Positions 27,684 through 37,306 of a stretch of DNA of 64,000 bases are shown here, one piece after another (within the stretch, counting starts at the first letter, position 1; every line of letters starts with the position of its first letter). The stretch covers positions 186,001 to 250,000 of the forward strand of contig CATOST010000018.1 in the NCBI GenBank assembly GCA_951812665.1, given 5' to 3'. This DNA is from an uncultured Acidobacteriota bacterium. Lineage in GTDB: Bacteria > Acidobacteriota > UBA6911 > RPQK01 > JAJDTT01. The notes under the pieces are model-generated. The model had not been told where the DNA came from. It did no database searches and saw only the letters and a list, made by a program, of their open reading frames with translations. The position numbers and the translations under genes are program-made.

Positions 27684-28032
27684 AGAAGGTATTGATCGTC
27701 TTGGGAGGGTTGCTGGTTCTGTTCCTCATCATCGGCATGAGTCTGACCGGCTCCTACAATCGGCTGGTCACGCTGATCGAGGGGGTGGAGAGCGCTTGGG
27801 CCCAGGTGGAGACGGTATTGCTGCGGCGCTACGATCTGATCCCCAACCTGGTGAACACGGTGAAGGGGGTTTGCGACCCAGGAACGGGAGGTTTTTACTG
27901 AGGTCACCCGCTTGCGCAGCCGGTGGGGAGCGGCCCGGACCACCGCCGGCAAGGACCAGATCGCTGGACAGATGGAAGGGATGCTGTCCCGCTTGCTTCT
28001 GGTTGCCGAGCCTACCCGGATCTCAAGTCCAA
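27680..28032 (+). pseudogene. lemA: lemA paralogue 1, frameshifted and cut off by the island
   Basis: TTG at 27680 starts a LemA N-terminus: a membrane helix ([19 protein letters not shown]) and [34 protein letters not shown]. An extra T near 27869 (GGGTTTGCG) shifts the frame to an early stop at 27899. Continuing in the correct frame gives [19 protein letters not shown] and on to LLLVAE. A second two-base loss near 28012 follows, and homology ends at the codons for LKSN (28032). After this come IS-type terminal bases. The distal half is absent. The gene follows the TPM and nucleotidyltransferase genes as lemA normally does. A second lemA fragment lies on the far side of the island. Confidence 0.85.
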
Positions 28033-28074
28033 TTAGACTGAAGTTCCAGGAGCCACTCTAGTACTCATTAACAC

Positions 28075-28728
28075 TTAAAGTGTGGGATACAGGTTCTTCA
28101 GATTGATCCGTGCGTCCTCCGTCTTGAATTGCCAGTTGATCTCGGTTTGCCGTTGATTCCGATCCACGACCCAGGCCTCGATCTCACGTTGCATCCGGGC
28201 CAGGCTTGGAATGCGGCGGTCGAGGCATTGCCCGCACAGCGTGCTCAGTTCGATTTCCGCAATGTTGAGCCAACTGCCGTGATTCGGCGTGTAGTGGATT
28301 TCGAGACGCTCCGCCAACTGGCGGGCGTGTTCAGGTTGTCCATGACCAGGACGACCCGCTCGGCCTCTGGATATCGCCTCTCCAGCAGGCCCTCGATCCA
28401 CCGGGCCCAGTCCTGGCGCGTGCGCCGTTCGCACGCCTTCACATGGCTTCGCCCGGTCAATGGTTCCACTTCCAGGAAGATCTGCGCGACCCCGTTGCGC
28501 ACGTACTCATGCTCGACCCGCTGCGGCCGGCCGGGCGCGACCGGCAACGGCTCCCGCACTTCTCCGATCAACTGCTTGTTGGTCTCGTCCATGCAGATCA
28601 CCGGACGACGGGGGTCGTACGGACGGGCATAGACTTCCAAAACGTCCTCCATGCAGGCTACGAATGCGGCACTGCCCCGGGGCGGGATCCGCCAGTACTT
28701 CTTCCGATGAGGCTGCAATTGGTTTTTT
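28075..28728 (-). pseudogene. IS630 transposase, catalytic part (frameshifted)
   Basis: Minus-strand frames give the catalytic half of an IS630 transposase: LQPHRKKYWRIPPRG, then PVICMDETNKQLIGEVREP with the first Asp-Glu, and VVLVMDNLNT with the second Asp. After NLNT the frame shifts (near 28330), and the sequence continues in another frame with RLEIHYTPNHGSWLNIAEIE, which holds the last acidic residue. It ends at TAA at 28075. The N-terminal DNA-binding half lies 6 kb away at 34903-35337, because other elements have inserted into a run of A's at the join. The element is therefore inactive. Confidence 0.85.
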
Positions 28729-28835
28729 TAGTCGGAACTTCACTGGAGATATTCGCCTAACCCTTTCTAAACCGAAGTTCCAGACTCAGAGACAAGATAA
28801 CTCCCTGATTATAAAGGGATAACCGACGAATCGGA

Positions 28836-30036
28836 CTAGTTGTCCACTGGGAACACCTTGACCAACTCCAGCGCCCGGTGCTGCAGCGGTGTCGGTTCCG
28901 TCAGTCGTTGCAACTTTGGACCGTCCGGGTCCGAGGCCGTTCGGCATTGGTGACGGGCACGTGTCCCCATCTCAGCCATCAGTGTCTTGAAGCTCTGGAT
29001 CGGCAGTCCGTCCTCGGTTTCCCGCTTCGCCTTCTTGCGTTTTGCCGATGCCGACGGCTGGGCTTTCAGCACCGGGTCCCGTCGAGCGCGATGCGCGTCC
29101 AGGTCCTCGTCATCAAACAGCAACGGGGCCAGGGCTCGGCGCAGATGCCACTCGACGTAGTAGGACAGCAGGCACAGGAACAGGTGTGATCGCACCCGGG
29201 TCTCCGCCCGGTGGCGGATGGGACGGATCTGCAAGTTCACGGTCTTCAAAGAGCGGAACGCCCGCTCCACGTTCCCCAGGTTCTTGTAGCTGCGCACCAC
29301 GTCGGCCGTCGACAGCCGCTTTTGGGGCTCACTGGTGCGCAGGATGTAGAATCCGTCCAGTTGCGGCTCGCGGACGATAGCCTCAGTGCGCCGAGCGTAC
29401 TCGAAACGCCCGTCCTCGATCCCCATTTCGAAGTGCTTGGCCACCTTGTACCGGTTCTTGACCCGACCCACCTTCTCGGCAATCTGGGGCGCCAACAAGG
29501 GCGTCTTGGTGCGCCGGGCCACCTCCCGGGCGATCTTGGCCAACTTTTCCTCCGTCGCCGCCAACAGGCGCTCCCGTTTGCGGCGCCGATACTCCCCGAG
29601 CATCGGGTTGTGACAAACGACGAGCCGTTCGCCCGGATAGGCCTCGGTCCGGATCTGGGCCAAGTGACGCTCATCAAAGAGCGAGAGTTGAACCGCTTTC
29701 GTTTCCACCAGTTCGCGGATGGCCGTATGGCGCAGGGCCGAGATCCAACCCAGTCCGGGATGGCGCTTCAGATGCTTGACCTGGGTCTCGGTCAGTAGCC
29801 CTCGGTCCCCGACCAGCACCACCCGCTTCAACCCGAACCGCTGGCGCAACGTCTCCACTTGATCCGGCACCGTGGTCGGATCCCCCGTGTTGCCGGGATA
29901 GGCCTGGACGGCCACCGGCCGTCCCGCCCGATCCGCCATCACCCCGTAGACGATGATGGGCTGGCCGCGCTTGCCGTCCCGGCTGTGGCCGAACCGGGCC
30001 AAGGAACAGGTGTGCCCTTCATAGTAGCTGCTGGAC
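28836..30036 (-). pseudogene. IS1634-family transposase, C-terminal two thirds
   Basis: The frame carries the DDE transposase core: SSSYYEGHTCSLARFGHSRD follows the first catalytic Asp (lost at the break), VVLVGDRGLLTE has the second Asp, and NVERAFRSLKTVNLQIRPI has the Glu region followed by HLFLCLLSYYVEWHLRRAL. It ends in ALELVKVFPVDN. Joined to the N-terminal piece at 32277-32813 across the inserted element, the frame is continuous and the residues DVSSSYYEG are restored. The break is therefore recent and precise. The translated frame beyond 30036 (toward 30182) belongs to the inserted element and is not transposase. Confidence 0.9.
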
Positions 30037-30141
30037 ACAACGTGGATACAAAAGGCGCCTTGTTGTTTGACCGGCGGATTCGCCGTCCGACTCGGAAGGA
30101 GACTCTTGAAATGATCATATATCAGCGTTACTATATGACAT

Positions 30142-30459
30142 ATGAGGCGCGCCACACGGCAAGAACGCGTCGAACGGACCAACGCCGCCTACCAGCTCCG
30201 GGGCCGCCACAGCCCAGCGCAGGCAGTTCGCTTGCTGGCCCGTCGCTATGCCCTGTCCCCCGCCCAGGCACGCCGGTACGTGCGAGCGGCGCAGTCCCTG
30301 CAAGCTCCGCTGCCGGAAGTGGCGATCAAAGAGCCGATCACGGTGCGTCTCCCGCGTCCTTTGGTCGAGCAATTGCGGGCCCGGGCGCGGGCCACGGGAC
30401 GCAGCCTGGGGTCGCTCGTGGCCCAGGCCATCGCCCGCTTTCTGTCCGGCGGGACTTAG
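30142..30459 (+). CDS. Ribbon-helix-helix protein of the serine-recombinase element
   Basis: A 105-residue basic protein. The N-terminal half is an Arg/Ala-rich helical region (RQERVERTNAAYQLRGRHSP), with a possible helix-turn-helix in QAVRLLARRYALSPAQARRY. The C-terminal part, ITVRLPRPLVEQLRARARAT followed by GRSLGSLVAQAIARFL, is a clear CopG-type ribbon-helix-helix DNA-binding domain. It is the first gene of the element and could regulate the recombinase or help direct recombination. Upstream at 30115-30144 an imperfect inverted repeat (CATATATCAG...CTATATGACATATG) is a possible self-operator. Six bases after its stop a second short frame starts. Confidence 0.7.
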   Translation: MRRATRQERVERTNAAYQLRGRHSPAQAVRLLARRYALSPAQARRYVRAAQSLQAPLPEVAIKEPITVRLPRPLVEQLRARARATGRSLGSLVAQAIARFLSGGT

Positions 30460-30577
30460 GATCGAATGCCCCGCATCCGCCTGGTTCAGGTCTTCGACCG
30501 GCTGGCGCACGAACGCCTCGCAGAAGCCTACGGGTTATTGGTTCGAGAGCAAACGTGGTCTACAAGAGGAACCCCAG

Positions 30578-32274
30578 ATGAAAATCGCAAGACTGCCGCC
30601 CGTTCCGGGAACGGTAGCCGTGTACCTGCGAGTGTCGAGTCGGATGAGAGCGCCAGCGCGAAACCATCGCCAGTCAGCGTGAAGCGGTGCTGGAACATGC
30701 GGGCAGCCGTGGTTGGATCATTCCTGAGGAGCAGGTGTTCGCCGACGACGGTTACAGTGGCGCGACGCTGGATCGTCCCGCGCTGGAAGCCTTGCGCGAC
30801 GCGGTTGCAAGCGGCCGGGTCGAGACCGTCCTGGTCTGGGCCGTGGACCGTCTGAGCCGCAATTTCGCCCACCAGATGTTGCTCCAGGAAGAGTTTGACC
30901 GCTCGGGGGTGAAGATCGTCTTCGCCCAGGAACCCGACGATGGCACGCCCCAGGGCATGCTGCTGCGACAAATGCTGTCGGTCATCTCCGAGTATGAGCG
31001 GACCCAGATCGCGGAGCGCTCCCGGCGGGGCAAGATCCATCTCGCCCGTCAAGGTTCGCTGAACATGATCACGCGCGCCCCCTACGGATATCGTGTGATC
31101 CGCAAGACCGAGACCTCTGGCGCACGGCTCGAGATCGACGATGCCGAGGCGACCGTCGTGCGCCGGATCTATGATCTGTATGTCCGCAAGGGGTTAGCGA
31201 TGAATGCGCTTGCGCGCCGGCTCGATGCCGAAGGCTGGCGGCCGCGTCATGCCGAGCTCTGGCCGATCTCGACGGTGGCCGTGATTCTCAGAAACGAGGC
31301 CTACGTGGGAAGAGCCGCGTATCTGAAGACCACCGGCACTGGACGCCGAGCGCGTCCCAACCGCACCGGTCGGCGCCAGCTCGGTATGGTCCGGCGCTGG
31401 ACCGGGCGGACGGCGCGTCCCCGCCGGGAATGGATCGAATTGCCCGTCCCCGCCATCCTTGACGAGACGATCTTCGCGCGAGCGCAGCAGCGGCGGGCAG
31501 ACAACCGCCGCTTCTCTCCCCGCAGGACGAAGGAGGTGACCCTTCTGCAAGGACTTTGCGTGTGTGCGCACTGTGGCTACGGCATGGGAAGGAATTCCGG
31601 GAGTGGCGGTCGCGGCGGCCGACGCCTCCATTACTATCGATGCTACGGAACCGAACAATGGCGTTACGCGCAGGGCGCCGTCTGTGACAATCCTGCGGTC
31701 CGTGCCGAGGACATCGACGACGCGGTGTGGCAGGAGATGCTCACCCTCCTGCAGCACCCGGAACTCATCCAGACCGAAATCGAACGCCGGCTCGTGGCCG
31801 CCAATGACACGGCCTCGCCCCGTCGCCGAATTGAGAGCTTGCAGGGGGAGCTGTCTCGCATCCAGACTCGGTTCCGTCGCCTTCTCGATGCCTACCAGGA
31901 GGGGATCGTAACTCTTGACGAGTTGCGCCGGAGGAATGCTCCCCTGCAAACTCGGCAACGTTCGATCCGATCCGAACTTGAAACCCTGCAAACCTCGGAA
32001 CTCGATCGTGAATCCCAGTTGGCTCTGGCCACCACGATCCAGCAATTCCTCCAGCGCATGCGCCAAGCGGCGCAGTCGCTCTCCATCCTGGAACGTCAGC
32101 GTATCGTGCGTCTACTGGTTCGCGAAGTCATGATCGGGAAGGATTCGATCACGATCTGTCATTCGATCCCGCTCAACGAACTGCCGCCCACAGGTTCCGA
32201 TCCTTCTCCGGGTCAGCTTTCCAACACCAAGAGGGCATCAGGCCGCAGCGGACTTTTGTTTCCACGATATCGTA
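30578..32274 (+). pseudogene. Large serine recombinase (frameshifted; open at its 3' end)
   Basis: ATG at 30578 starts MKIARLPPVPGTVAVYLRVS, with the catalytic serine in RVSS. One extra base around 30644-30650 shifts the frame. With it removed the protein reads on as ERQRETIASQREAVLEHAG, then FADDGYSGATLDRPAL and VLVWAVDRLSRN of the resolvase domain. A recombinase domain (APYGYRVI...ALARRLDAEGWRPR), a zinc ribbon (CVCAHCGYGMGRNSG...YYRCYG...CDNPAV) and a long coiled-coil C-terminus follow. No stop occurs before the element's right end; the frame runs on into antisense IS sequence to 32876. It may have borrowed a stop from its former site. Probably inactive unless the shift is recoded. Confidence 0.85.
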
Positions 32275-32276
32275 AC

Positions 32277-32813
32277 GTCGTAAAGCAAAAGGGTTCGGCC
32301 CTCCAGGTGCCGTCTGGCCAGGCTCTTCTCGATCCAGATCTGGCGTCCCAGCAACCAGTCGAGCATCGCCAGCATCTCGTTGCCGTGGACCGGACCGAGG
32401 TCCAGGAGGGGGCCGAGACTGCTGGTGGCGGTCGAGGGGGACAGTCCCCGGGCGGTGGCGAGCTTGGAGAGAGGTTGGAGCACGCGGGCGACGATGGCGG
32501 CCAGCGCGAGGTCGCGGTTGCGGCTGCGCTTGCGGTGCAGGATGCGGTGGAGACCGAGACGCCGGGCGAGGCCGAGAAGGGCCGCGACATGGCCATGGGG
32601 CAGGGCGCGGCGAATGGCGAGGGACTCGCCCAGAGGGCGAAAGACTTGGCCGCCCTTGAGCAGGGCGCGGATGCCGTCGACGATCTCCGGGGGGAGTTTG
32701 GAAAGATTGGCGAGGGTGGTGCGACGGATGCGCTTGCCCTCGCGTTTGGCTTCACGGAAGAGGATGGCGGGAGGGCTGTTGCGGTTGGGGATAACGTCGA
32801 CGTGATAGGACAT
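32277..32813 (-). pseudogene. IS1634-family transposase, N-terminal third
   Basis: MSYHVDVIPNRNSPPAILFR at the start, then GKRIRRTTLANLSKLPPEI, is the conserved N-terminus of IS1634 transposases. A helical region (LGLHRILHRKRSRNRDLALA, IVARVLQPLSKLATARGLS) follows, and the piece ends in GRTLLLYDV, which holds the first catalytic Asp. From here the frame enters the serine-recombinase element. The start at 32813 is preferred over an upstream ATG at 32843 because homology begins there. The remaining two thirds are at 28836-30036 in compatible frame. Confidence 0.88.
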
Positions 32814-32937
32814 GGTGGAGAGGCCCCTTACATGGAAACACATATCCAGATGGGAACTCCACCTGCGAAGCCGTAAACTACTCTACTGCAACGATTTGAT
32901 CGATCGAACTATGGCTTGAGGGGCAGTGAAGTTCCGT

Positions 32938-34902
32938 CTAGCCCGCGTTTACCGTATTGGAGATCAGGATAAAGATAAGTTGTTTTTTTGCAAAGAGATA
33001 GAGCAGGTGTCCCGTATGACCTACGGAGCCGCGTCAAGGGGTCGGATGGCGTGTTTTTCGAGTCCCAGGACTTCGTACATCGTGCGCTGTTCGTCCGTCA
33101 TCTGCGAGAGCGTTGTCCGGAGTACGGGCTCGCCGCCCTCCTCCCGCGCTGGGTATAGCACGTCGACCTCGCGGATCCTGCTGAGCGCGTCCAGCAGCGC
33201 GGGGATCGAATCCTGCACGCCGTGGCGGCTCAGTTCCCGCTGCAGCAGGCCGCACAGCATCAGCGCCAGCACGCAGCAGAACACATGCACCGCGATCTTC
33301 TGGTCCGTCCAGTGGTATTGTGGCCGGATGGCGATGCAGTTGCTGTCCTTGAGCTGCCGGAAGGCGCTCTCGACATGATGTTGCGCGCGGTAGCCGCGCA
33401 CCAGCTCGGCGTCGCTCCAGCCCGCCTGGTCGGTGAACAGCAGGGTCTTGCCCAGTAACGTGCGCTGAAGCTGCTCCCAGGCGCGCCGCTGGAAGCGATA
33501 ATTCACCTTCGGCAAGCCGTCCACCTCACGCACCTGAACGGCGACCAGGTCCCGCATGTGCCGGGCCCGCAGCCAGCCGTCGACCTTCTTGCGCGTGCCG
33601 GCCAAGCTCGGCTTGCGTCCCCCCCGGATCTTGCCCTCGCGCCAGCGCCGCAACTGCCACTGCAGGGCGCGCAGGTGCTGGCGCCGCTTAGCGATCTCGC
33701 GCAGCAGCGTCCGACATTGGGCGTCGAACAGCGCTTGGTTCCAAGTCACCAGCACCGTGCGCTGGACGCCGAACACTTTGGACTCGGTGCGGTAGGAGCG
33801 CACACCGGCCAGCCCGTCGTCCTCCAGCGAGCGCATCTGGTCCGCCGGCACGGCCAGCAGGTGCGGATGCTGGGTGGGGACCAGCGAACCGATGAAGTGG
33901 AACGGGCTGCGCTCGACCCAGTCCAAGTTGGGGCGCGAGTTGTTGCCCTTGTCGAAGACCAGGGTGACCGTCTCGGTCCCGGCGGCGAGCTCCCGGTAGC
34001 GCCGGGCCAAGTCGGCGGCGAGGCTTTGGAAGGTTGGCGCGTCGGGGCGGTTGCCGGGATAGGTGCGATGCAGCAGGGGCAGGCGGAAGTCGGCCGTGAC
34101 CAGCAGGGCCACGCCGATGATGCGCAACGACCTGCGGCCCTCCTTGCTGTGACCGCGCTGAGCCAGTTGGGAGCGCTGGTTGAAGGAATTGATGTAGGTA
34201 AAGAAGTTGGTGGCGTCAAACAGCACGTGGCCCAGGTCGAGGCGGAACTCGCGGGTCATGGCGGCAACGATGTCGCGTTCGATGGCGGGTAGGGCGGGGA
34301 CGGGGACGCGGTGCATATGGTCCCAGAAGCGCTGGCTGGTGAGCTGGTTGGAGCGCAGGGGGAGCAGGCGGCGCAGGGCGGTGGAGTCGAACCAACGGGC
34401 GAGGCTGGCCTTGGAGCCGGGGGCGAGGCAGCGGTTGAGGACGGCGGCGAGCAAGTAGGTGCCGACGGAGGGACCGGAGCCGCGCTTGGGGAGATGGCGG
34501 TCGATGTGCTCGACCAACTGCAAGCGGCGGGCGAGGGTAAGCAGGGCGGCCGAGGCCCCGAATTCGCGTACGACCGCCTCGAGCGGCTGGCCGGGGGCGG
34601 GGGCGGCGCGGAGCTTCTCGATGATCTTGTCGGCGCGACCGAGATAGGTCTGGGAGACGATCTTGGGTTTGCCGTCGACGCGCTTGCAGACGCGGGCGTA
34701 GTAGTAGGGGCGGCCCCGGATGATCTTCTTGACGAGGCTGGCCATATAGTTAGGTCATACAAAAATCAATTGGACGAGAGCAAGGGCCTCGGCCGGGCTG
34801 GGTGATAAACCCTTCCTTATCAATAACTTGAATCTGAATCGTCGGTCTGCCCACGCGCTAGGGCAATGCTATGCTGGTGCGAACACGGTAAAGTCGAGCT
34901 AG
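32938..34902 (-). mobile_element. IS1634-family element C
   Basis: Ends of this second, different IS1634-type element are CTAGCCCGCGTTTACCGTATT (32938-32958, given in part) and, inward on the other strand from 34902, CTAGCTCGACTTTACCGTGTT-like sequence. 16 of 21 positions agree. It lies directly against element A and interrupts the same IS630 copy. It is about 1.96 kb long and has a single intact transposase gene, so it could still move. Confidence 0.7.
33021..34745 (-). CDS. IS1634-family transposase, intact
   Basis: A 574-residue transposase, full length for the family. The N-terminus MASLVKKIIRGRPYYYARVC is typical. DDE residues are seen in LGHVLFDATNFFTYI (first Asp), TVTLVFDKGNNSRPN (second Asp) and YRAQHHVESAFRQLKDSN (Glu). 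The last part, IAVHVFCCVLALMLCGLLQ, is the conserved hydrophobic helix of IS4-superfamily enzymes. No frameshift or stop is seen. The gene differs clearly in sequence from the split transposase beside it, so the two came from separate insertions. Codon choice is strongly GC-biased, in line with the rest of the window. Confidence 0.92.
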   Translation of the reverse strand: MASLVKKIIRGRPYYYARVCKRVDGKPKIVSQTYLGRADKIIEKLRAAPAPGQPLEAVVREFGASAALLTLARRLQLVEHIDRHLPKRGSGPSVGTYLLAAVLNRCLAPGSKASLARWFDSTALRRLLPLRSNQLTSQRFWDHMHRVPVPALPAIERDIVAAMTREFRLDLGHVLFDATNFFTYINSFNQRSQLAQRGHSKEGRRSLRIIGVALLVTADFRLPLLHRTYPGNRPDAPTFQSLAADLARRYRELAAGTETVTLVFDKGNNSRPNLDWVERSPFHFIGSLVPTQHPHLLAVPADQMRSLEDDGLAGVRSYRTESKVFGVQRTVLVTWNQALFDAQCRTLLREIAKRRQHLRALQWQLRRWREGKIRGGRKPSLAGTRKKVDGWLRARHMRDLVAVQVREVDGLPKVNYRFQRRAWEQLQRTLLGKTLLFTDQAGWSDAELVRGYRAQHHVESAFRQLKDSNCIAIRPQYHWTDQKIAVHVFCCVLALMLCGLLQRELSRHGVQDSIPALLDALSRIREVDVLYPAREEGGEPVLRTTLSQMTDEQRTMYEVLGLEKHAIRPLDAAP

Positions 34903-35337
34903 GGTCCGCTGCACCGTCATCACCGACACCCGCTCGACCCAGCCCAGTTCCACCACTTTCTCCGCCAGCAGGCGCAGCGTCCAGCGCTGGCGTCCCGGCG
35001 GGGCCGGGGAGCAGGCCAAGGCGACCAGGCGAGCCTCGAACGCGCCGTCGAAGATCACTTTCCGCGGCGGCCGCACCCGCCGCTTGCGCTCCAAGGCGAA
35101 CTCCAACCCCTGCTCCACAAACCGCCGTTTCAACCGCTCGAGGGTGCGGGCCGAGACGCCCAGCGCCTCGGCCACCCGGGCCACGGGCCATCCCGGCCCC
35201 TCCGGCCCGCGGTCGCACAACAACAGCGCTCGTGCGTACAGGAACCGCTTGCCGGTGGTCTTGGTCGCGGCGCGGGTCACAGCCTTCAATTCCGTGCGCT
35301 CTTCCGCAGTGAGTGTGACGCGATAGCGTAGTGCCAT
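34858..35337 (-). pseudogene. IS630 transposase, helix-turn-helix part
   Basis: From the ATG at 35337, preceded by AAGGAGGGG, the frame reads MALRYRVTLTAEERTELKAV, then a helix-turn-helix segment (RVAEALGVSARTLERLKRR) and ERVSVMTVQRTL. This is the DNA-binding half of an IS630 transposase. True homology stops at 34903, where element C enters; the last ten codons to the stop at 34858 belong to that element. Its other half is at 28075-28728. Reconstructing the join gives CTAAAAAAACC, in which the two halves are in different frames, so the protein may once have been made by frameshifting or the A-run has changed length. Confidence 0.82.
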
Positions 35338-35409
35338 GAGAACCCCTCCTTCCGAGTTCTCCAACCGCCTACGGTAATATACGCCAAATCACATGTTATG
35401 CTGTACTAG

Positions 35410-36080
35410 AGGCCATCGTCGAGGCCACGCCGGTGTCCCAAATGGGCCTTGCGGGGTGGGGACAAGATCGGAGTGCGCGTGGGGCGCGAGATCCACAAGC
35501 ACAAGATGGCGAAACACTTCATCACCGAGATCACCGAGACCTCGTTTGAGTTCCGGCGCAATCCGGAGACCTTGGCGGTCGAGGAGGCCTTGGACGGGAT
35601 CTACGTCGTGCGCGCCAATGTGAAGCCGGACTGGTTCACTGCGGACGAGACGGTGCGGGCCTACAAGGACCTCTCCAAGGTCGAGCAGGCCTTCCGCTGC
35701 ATGAAGTCGGTGGATCTGAAAATCCGGCCTCTCCACCACCGGCGTCCCGACCGGGTGCGTGCCCACGTGTTTCTGTGTCTGCTGGCCTATTACGTGGAAT
35801 GGCACATGCGCCAAGCCTTGGCGCCGATCCTGTTCGACGACCACGACCGCCATGCTGCCGAGCAGGAGCGCGCCAGCATGGTGGCCCCGGCCGTTCGTTC
35901 CCGCAAGGCGCGGGACAAGGCGTCACGCAAGAGAACCGAGGACGACCTCCCGGTGCACAGCTTCTGCACCCTGCTGCAGGATCTGGGCACCCTGGCTCAG
36001 AATACGATGCAGGTGGAACATCGCGAAGATACCTTCGTGCTCAAGACGCAGCCCACCGAACTGCAGCGACGAGCATTCCA
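35410..36080 (+). pseudogene. IS1634-family transposase fragment, C-terminal third
   Basis: Plus-strand frame with KIGVRVGREIHKHKMAKHF, then VRAYKDLSKVEQAFRCMKSV (catalytic Glu region), RAHVFLCLLAYYVEWHMRQA and a Lys/Arg-rich tail. It is close in layout to the split element A transposase (same VFLCLL-AYYVEWH block) but not the same gene. The N-terminal two thirds are missing: the fragment begins just right of the IS630 end. Homology stops at about 36081 with TELQRRAFQ, where an IS4-like fragment starts on the other strand. Confidence 0.82.
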
Positions 36081-37064
36081 AATGTCTTCCAGTTGATAAC
36101 TCTGCTTGATGAAGCGGATCGTCTCTTCCACCCGCCAGCGACCCAGGTAACTTTCCACTACCCGCCACTGGCTCTTTCGCGACCGAGTCACCTTTCGGTG
36201 CGTGAGTCGGATCAGCGGATTCGGCCCCAGTCCATCCACCACGACCAAGTACAGAGCCTCCGTCCGTCCCGGCCAACGCACCTTCCGAAACCCGAACTCC
36301 ACGCGGTAGACCTTCTCCCCCGAACTCGTCTCCTTGACCACCACCTCCCGGTGTTGACGACGGCACCCGGCCGCCCACTCTTGGACGCTCTTGCGCTGGT
36401 GACCGGAGATCAGATGCTGGTCCCCGCGTTGCCGTACCACGAAGTGAAGTCCCTGATTCAAGAGGACTTTCAGGATCTTCTGCCGGTCTCCTCCCGCATC
36501 GATCACCCAGACCCCGCGGCCCTGCGTCGCCTTTGAGACCCGCCCGATGGCCTTCAGGATCTCGTCGTTTTCACTCACGAATCCCGGCGCCTCCTGCGAA
36601 TACAGCTCCTGATCCAGTGGCATCACCTCCGCGCTGCCCCGCTCCAGACCCACCACCTGGCAACACCAGTACCCGCTTCCCAGTTTCTTGGTCGAACCGT
36701 CCCGGACCCGCGCCAGATATTCCATCTTGCGCGCATAGGGTTTGATCACATCCGTCAGATCCACCACCAACAGTGTCTCCGCTCCCACCCGAGGCGCCGC
36801 CAGGGCCAGCAGATTCTCCCGCACCCGCTTCCTCAGTCCCGGCCGATTCAATTGCCGACTCAATCGCGCCATCATCTTCTTGAGCCGGATCTTCTCCTCC
36901 AACGCTCGCGCGATCTCACTCAGTCGGACCGATCCCCGAGACTGCACCCCGTAGATCACCTCCCGCACCAGGCGGGCAGCCGTCTTGGGCAGTCCCATCG
37001 AGACTTCCCCCGAAAATCGTCGGATCTGCACTCGAATCTGGGCGGCTACTTTGGCACTATGCAT
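36081..37064 (-). pseudogene. IS4-like transposase, C-terminus missing
   Basis: From about 37064 (or the ATG at 36998) the minus strand encodes a DDE transposase: GLPKTAARLVREVIYGVQSR, LLVVDLTDVIKPYARKMEYL (first Asp), VWVIDAGGDRQKILKVLL (second Asp), and WRVEETIRFIKQSYQLEDI with the Glu. The frame is open, but homology is lost after QLEDI at 36081. The last 30 codons to 35997 read the neighbouring fragment backwards. About 100-150 C-terminal residues and that IS end are gone. The right end, with CTGGAACTTCAG, lies near 37300. I assign it to the IS4 superfamily only broadly. Confidence 0.8.
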
Positions 37065-37306
37065 TTGGGTCCCTCCGCTGTAACTGGTTCTTGGAATTGG
37101 GCTTCCACTAAATCAGTCTACCGGTCCGGGACCCACATTCTTTCGTGGCGAAAGTTCCCCCATTTTTCGAAAACTCAACCGATTCCACTTGTCGAATCTT
37201 CTTATTCTCCTGTTATCAATGACTTACGGCGATTCCCCCTCAATTTTTGGGGGAACTCCTGAAATGAAAGGGTTCCTCGATTTCACCTCTGGAACTTCAG
37301 GTTAGA

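Larger units (their letters stand above)
30039..32274 (+). mobile_element. Minimal serine-recombinase element with 2-bp core
   Basis: The left junction reads CTGCTGGAC-AC-AACGTGGATAC, the right junction ATATCGTA-AC-GTCGTAAAGC. Taking out everything between leaves a single AC and restores an uninterrupted transposase frame, so the element is 2236 bases with a 2-base crossover core at 30037-30038 and 32275-32276. This is the product expected of a large serine recombinase. The ends carry imperfect inverted repeats: CGTGGATACAAAAG at 30041-30054 and CGTGGAAACAAAAG (minus strand) at 32253-32266, 13 of 14 equal. Contents are a ribbon-helix-helix gene, a doubtful short frame from 30466, and the recombinase gene. 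Confidence 0.75.
28729..32940 (-). mobile_element. IS1634-family element A, split by a serine-recombinase element
   Basis: The ends are TAGTCGGAACTTCACTG (28729-28745) and, read inward on the opposite strand, TAGACGGAACTTCACTG (32924-32940): 16 of 17 bases match, so both ends are intact. Within lies one transposase gene on the minus strand cut in two at 30037-32276. Without the inner insertion it would measure about 2.0 kb. It sits inside IS630 and directly touches the next IS1634-type element at CTAG (32938-32941). Confidence 0.85.
28061..35406 (-). mobile_element. IS630-family element, split by later insertions
   Basis: Left end GTACTCATTAACA (28061-28073) and right end, read inward on the other strand, GTACAGCATAACA are imperfect inverted repeats. 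Each is flanked by the dinucleotide TA (28059-28060 and 35407-35408), as expected for IS630 target duplication. The transposase is in two pieces: helix-turn-helix part at 34903-35337 and catalytic part at 28075-28728. The 6.2 kb between them (28729-34902) consists of two IS1634-type elements. Removing these leaves a normal element of about 1.2 kb. Confidence 0.8.

Noticed and set aside
32277-32876. C-terminal extension of the serine recombinase past the element end
   Set aside because: These codons read antisense to a well-conserved transposase N-terminus, so they are read-through and not a protein domain.
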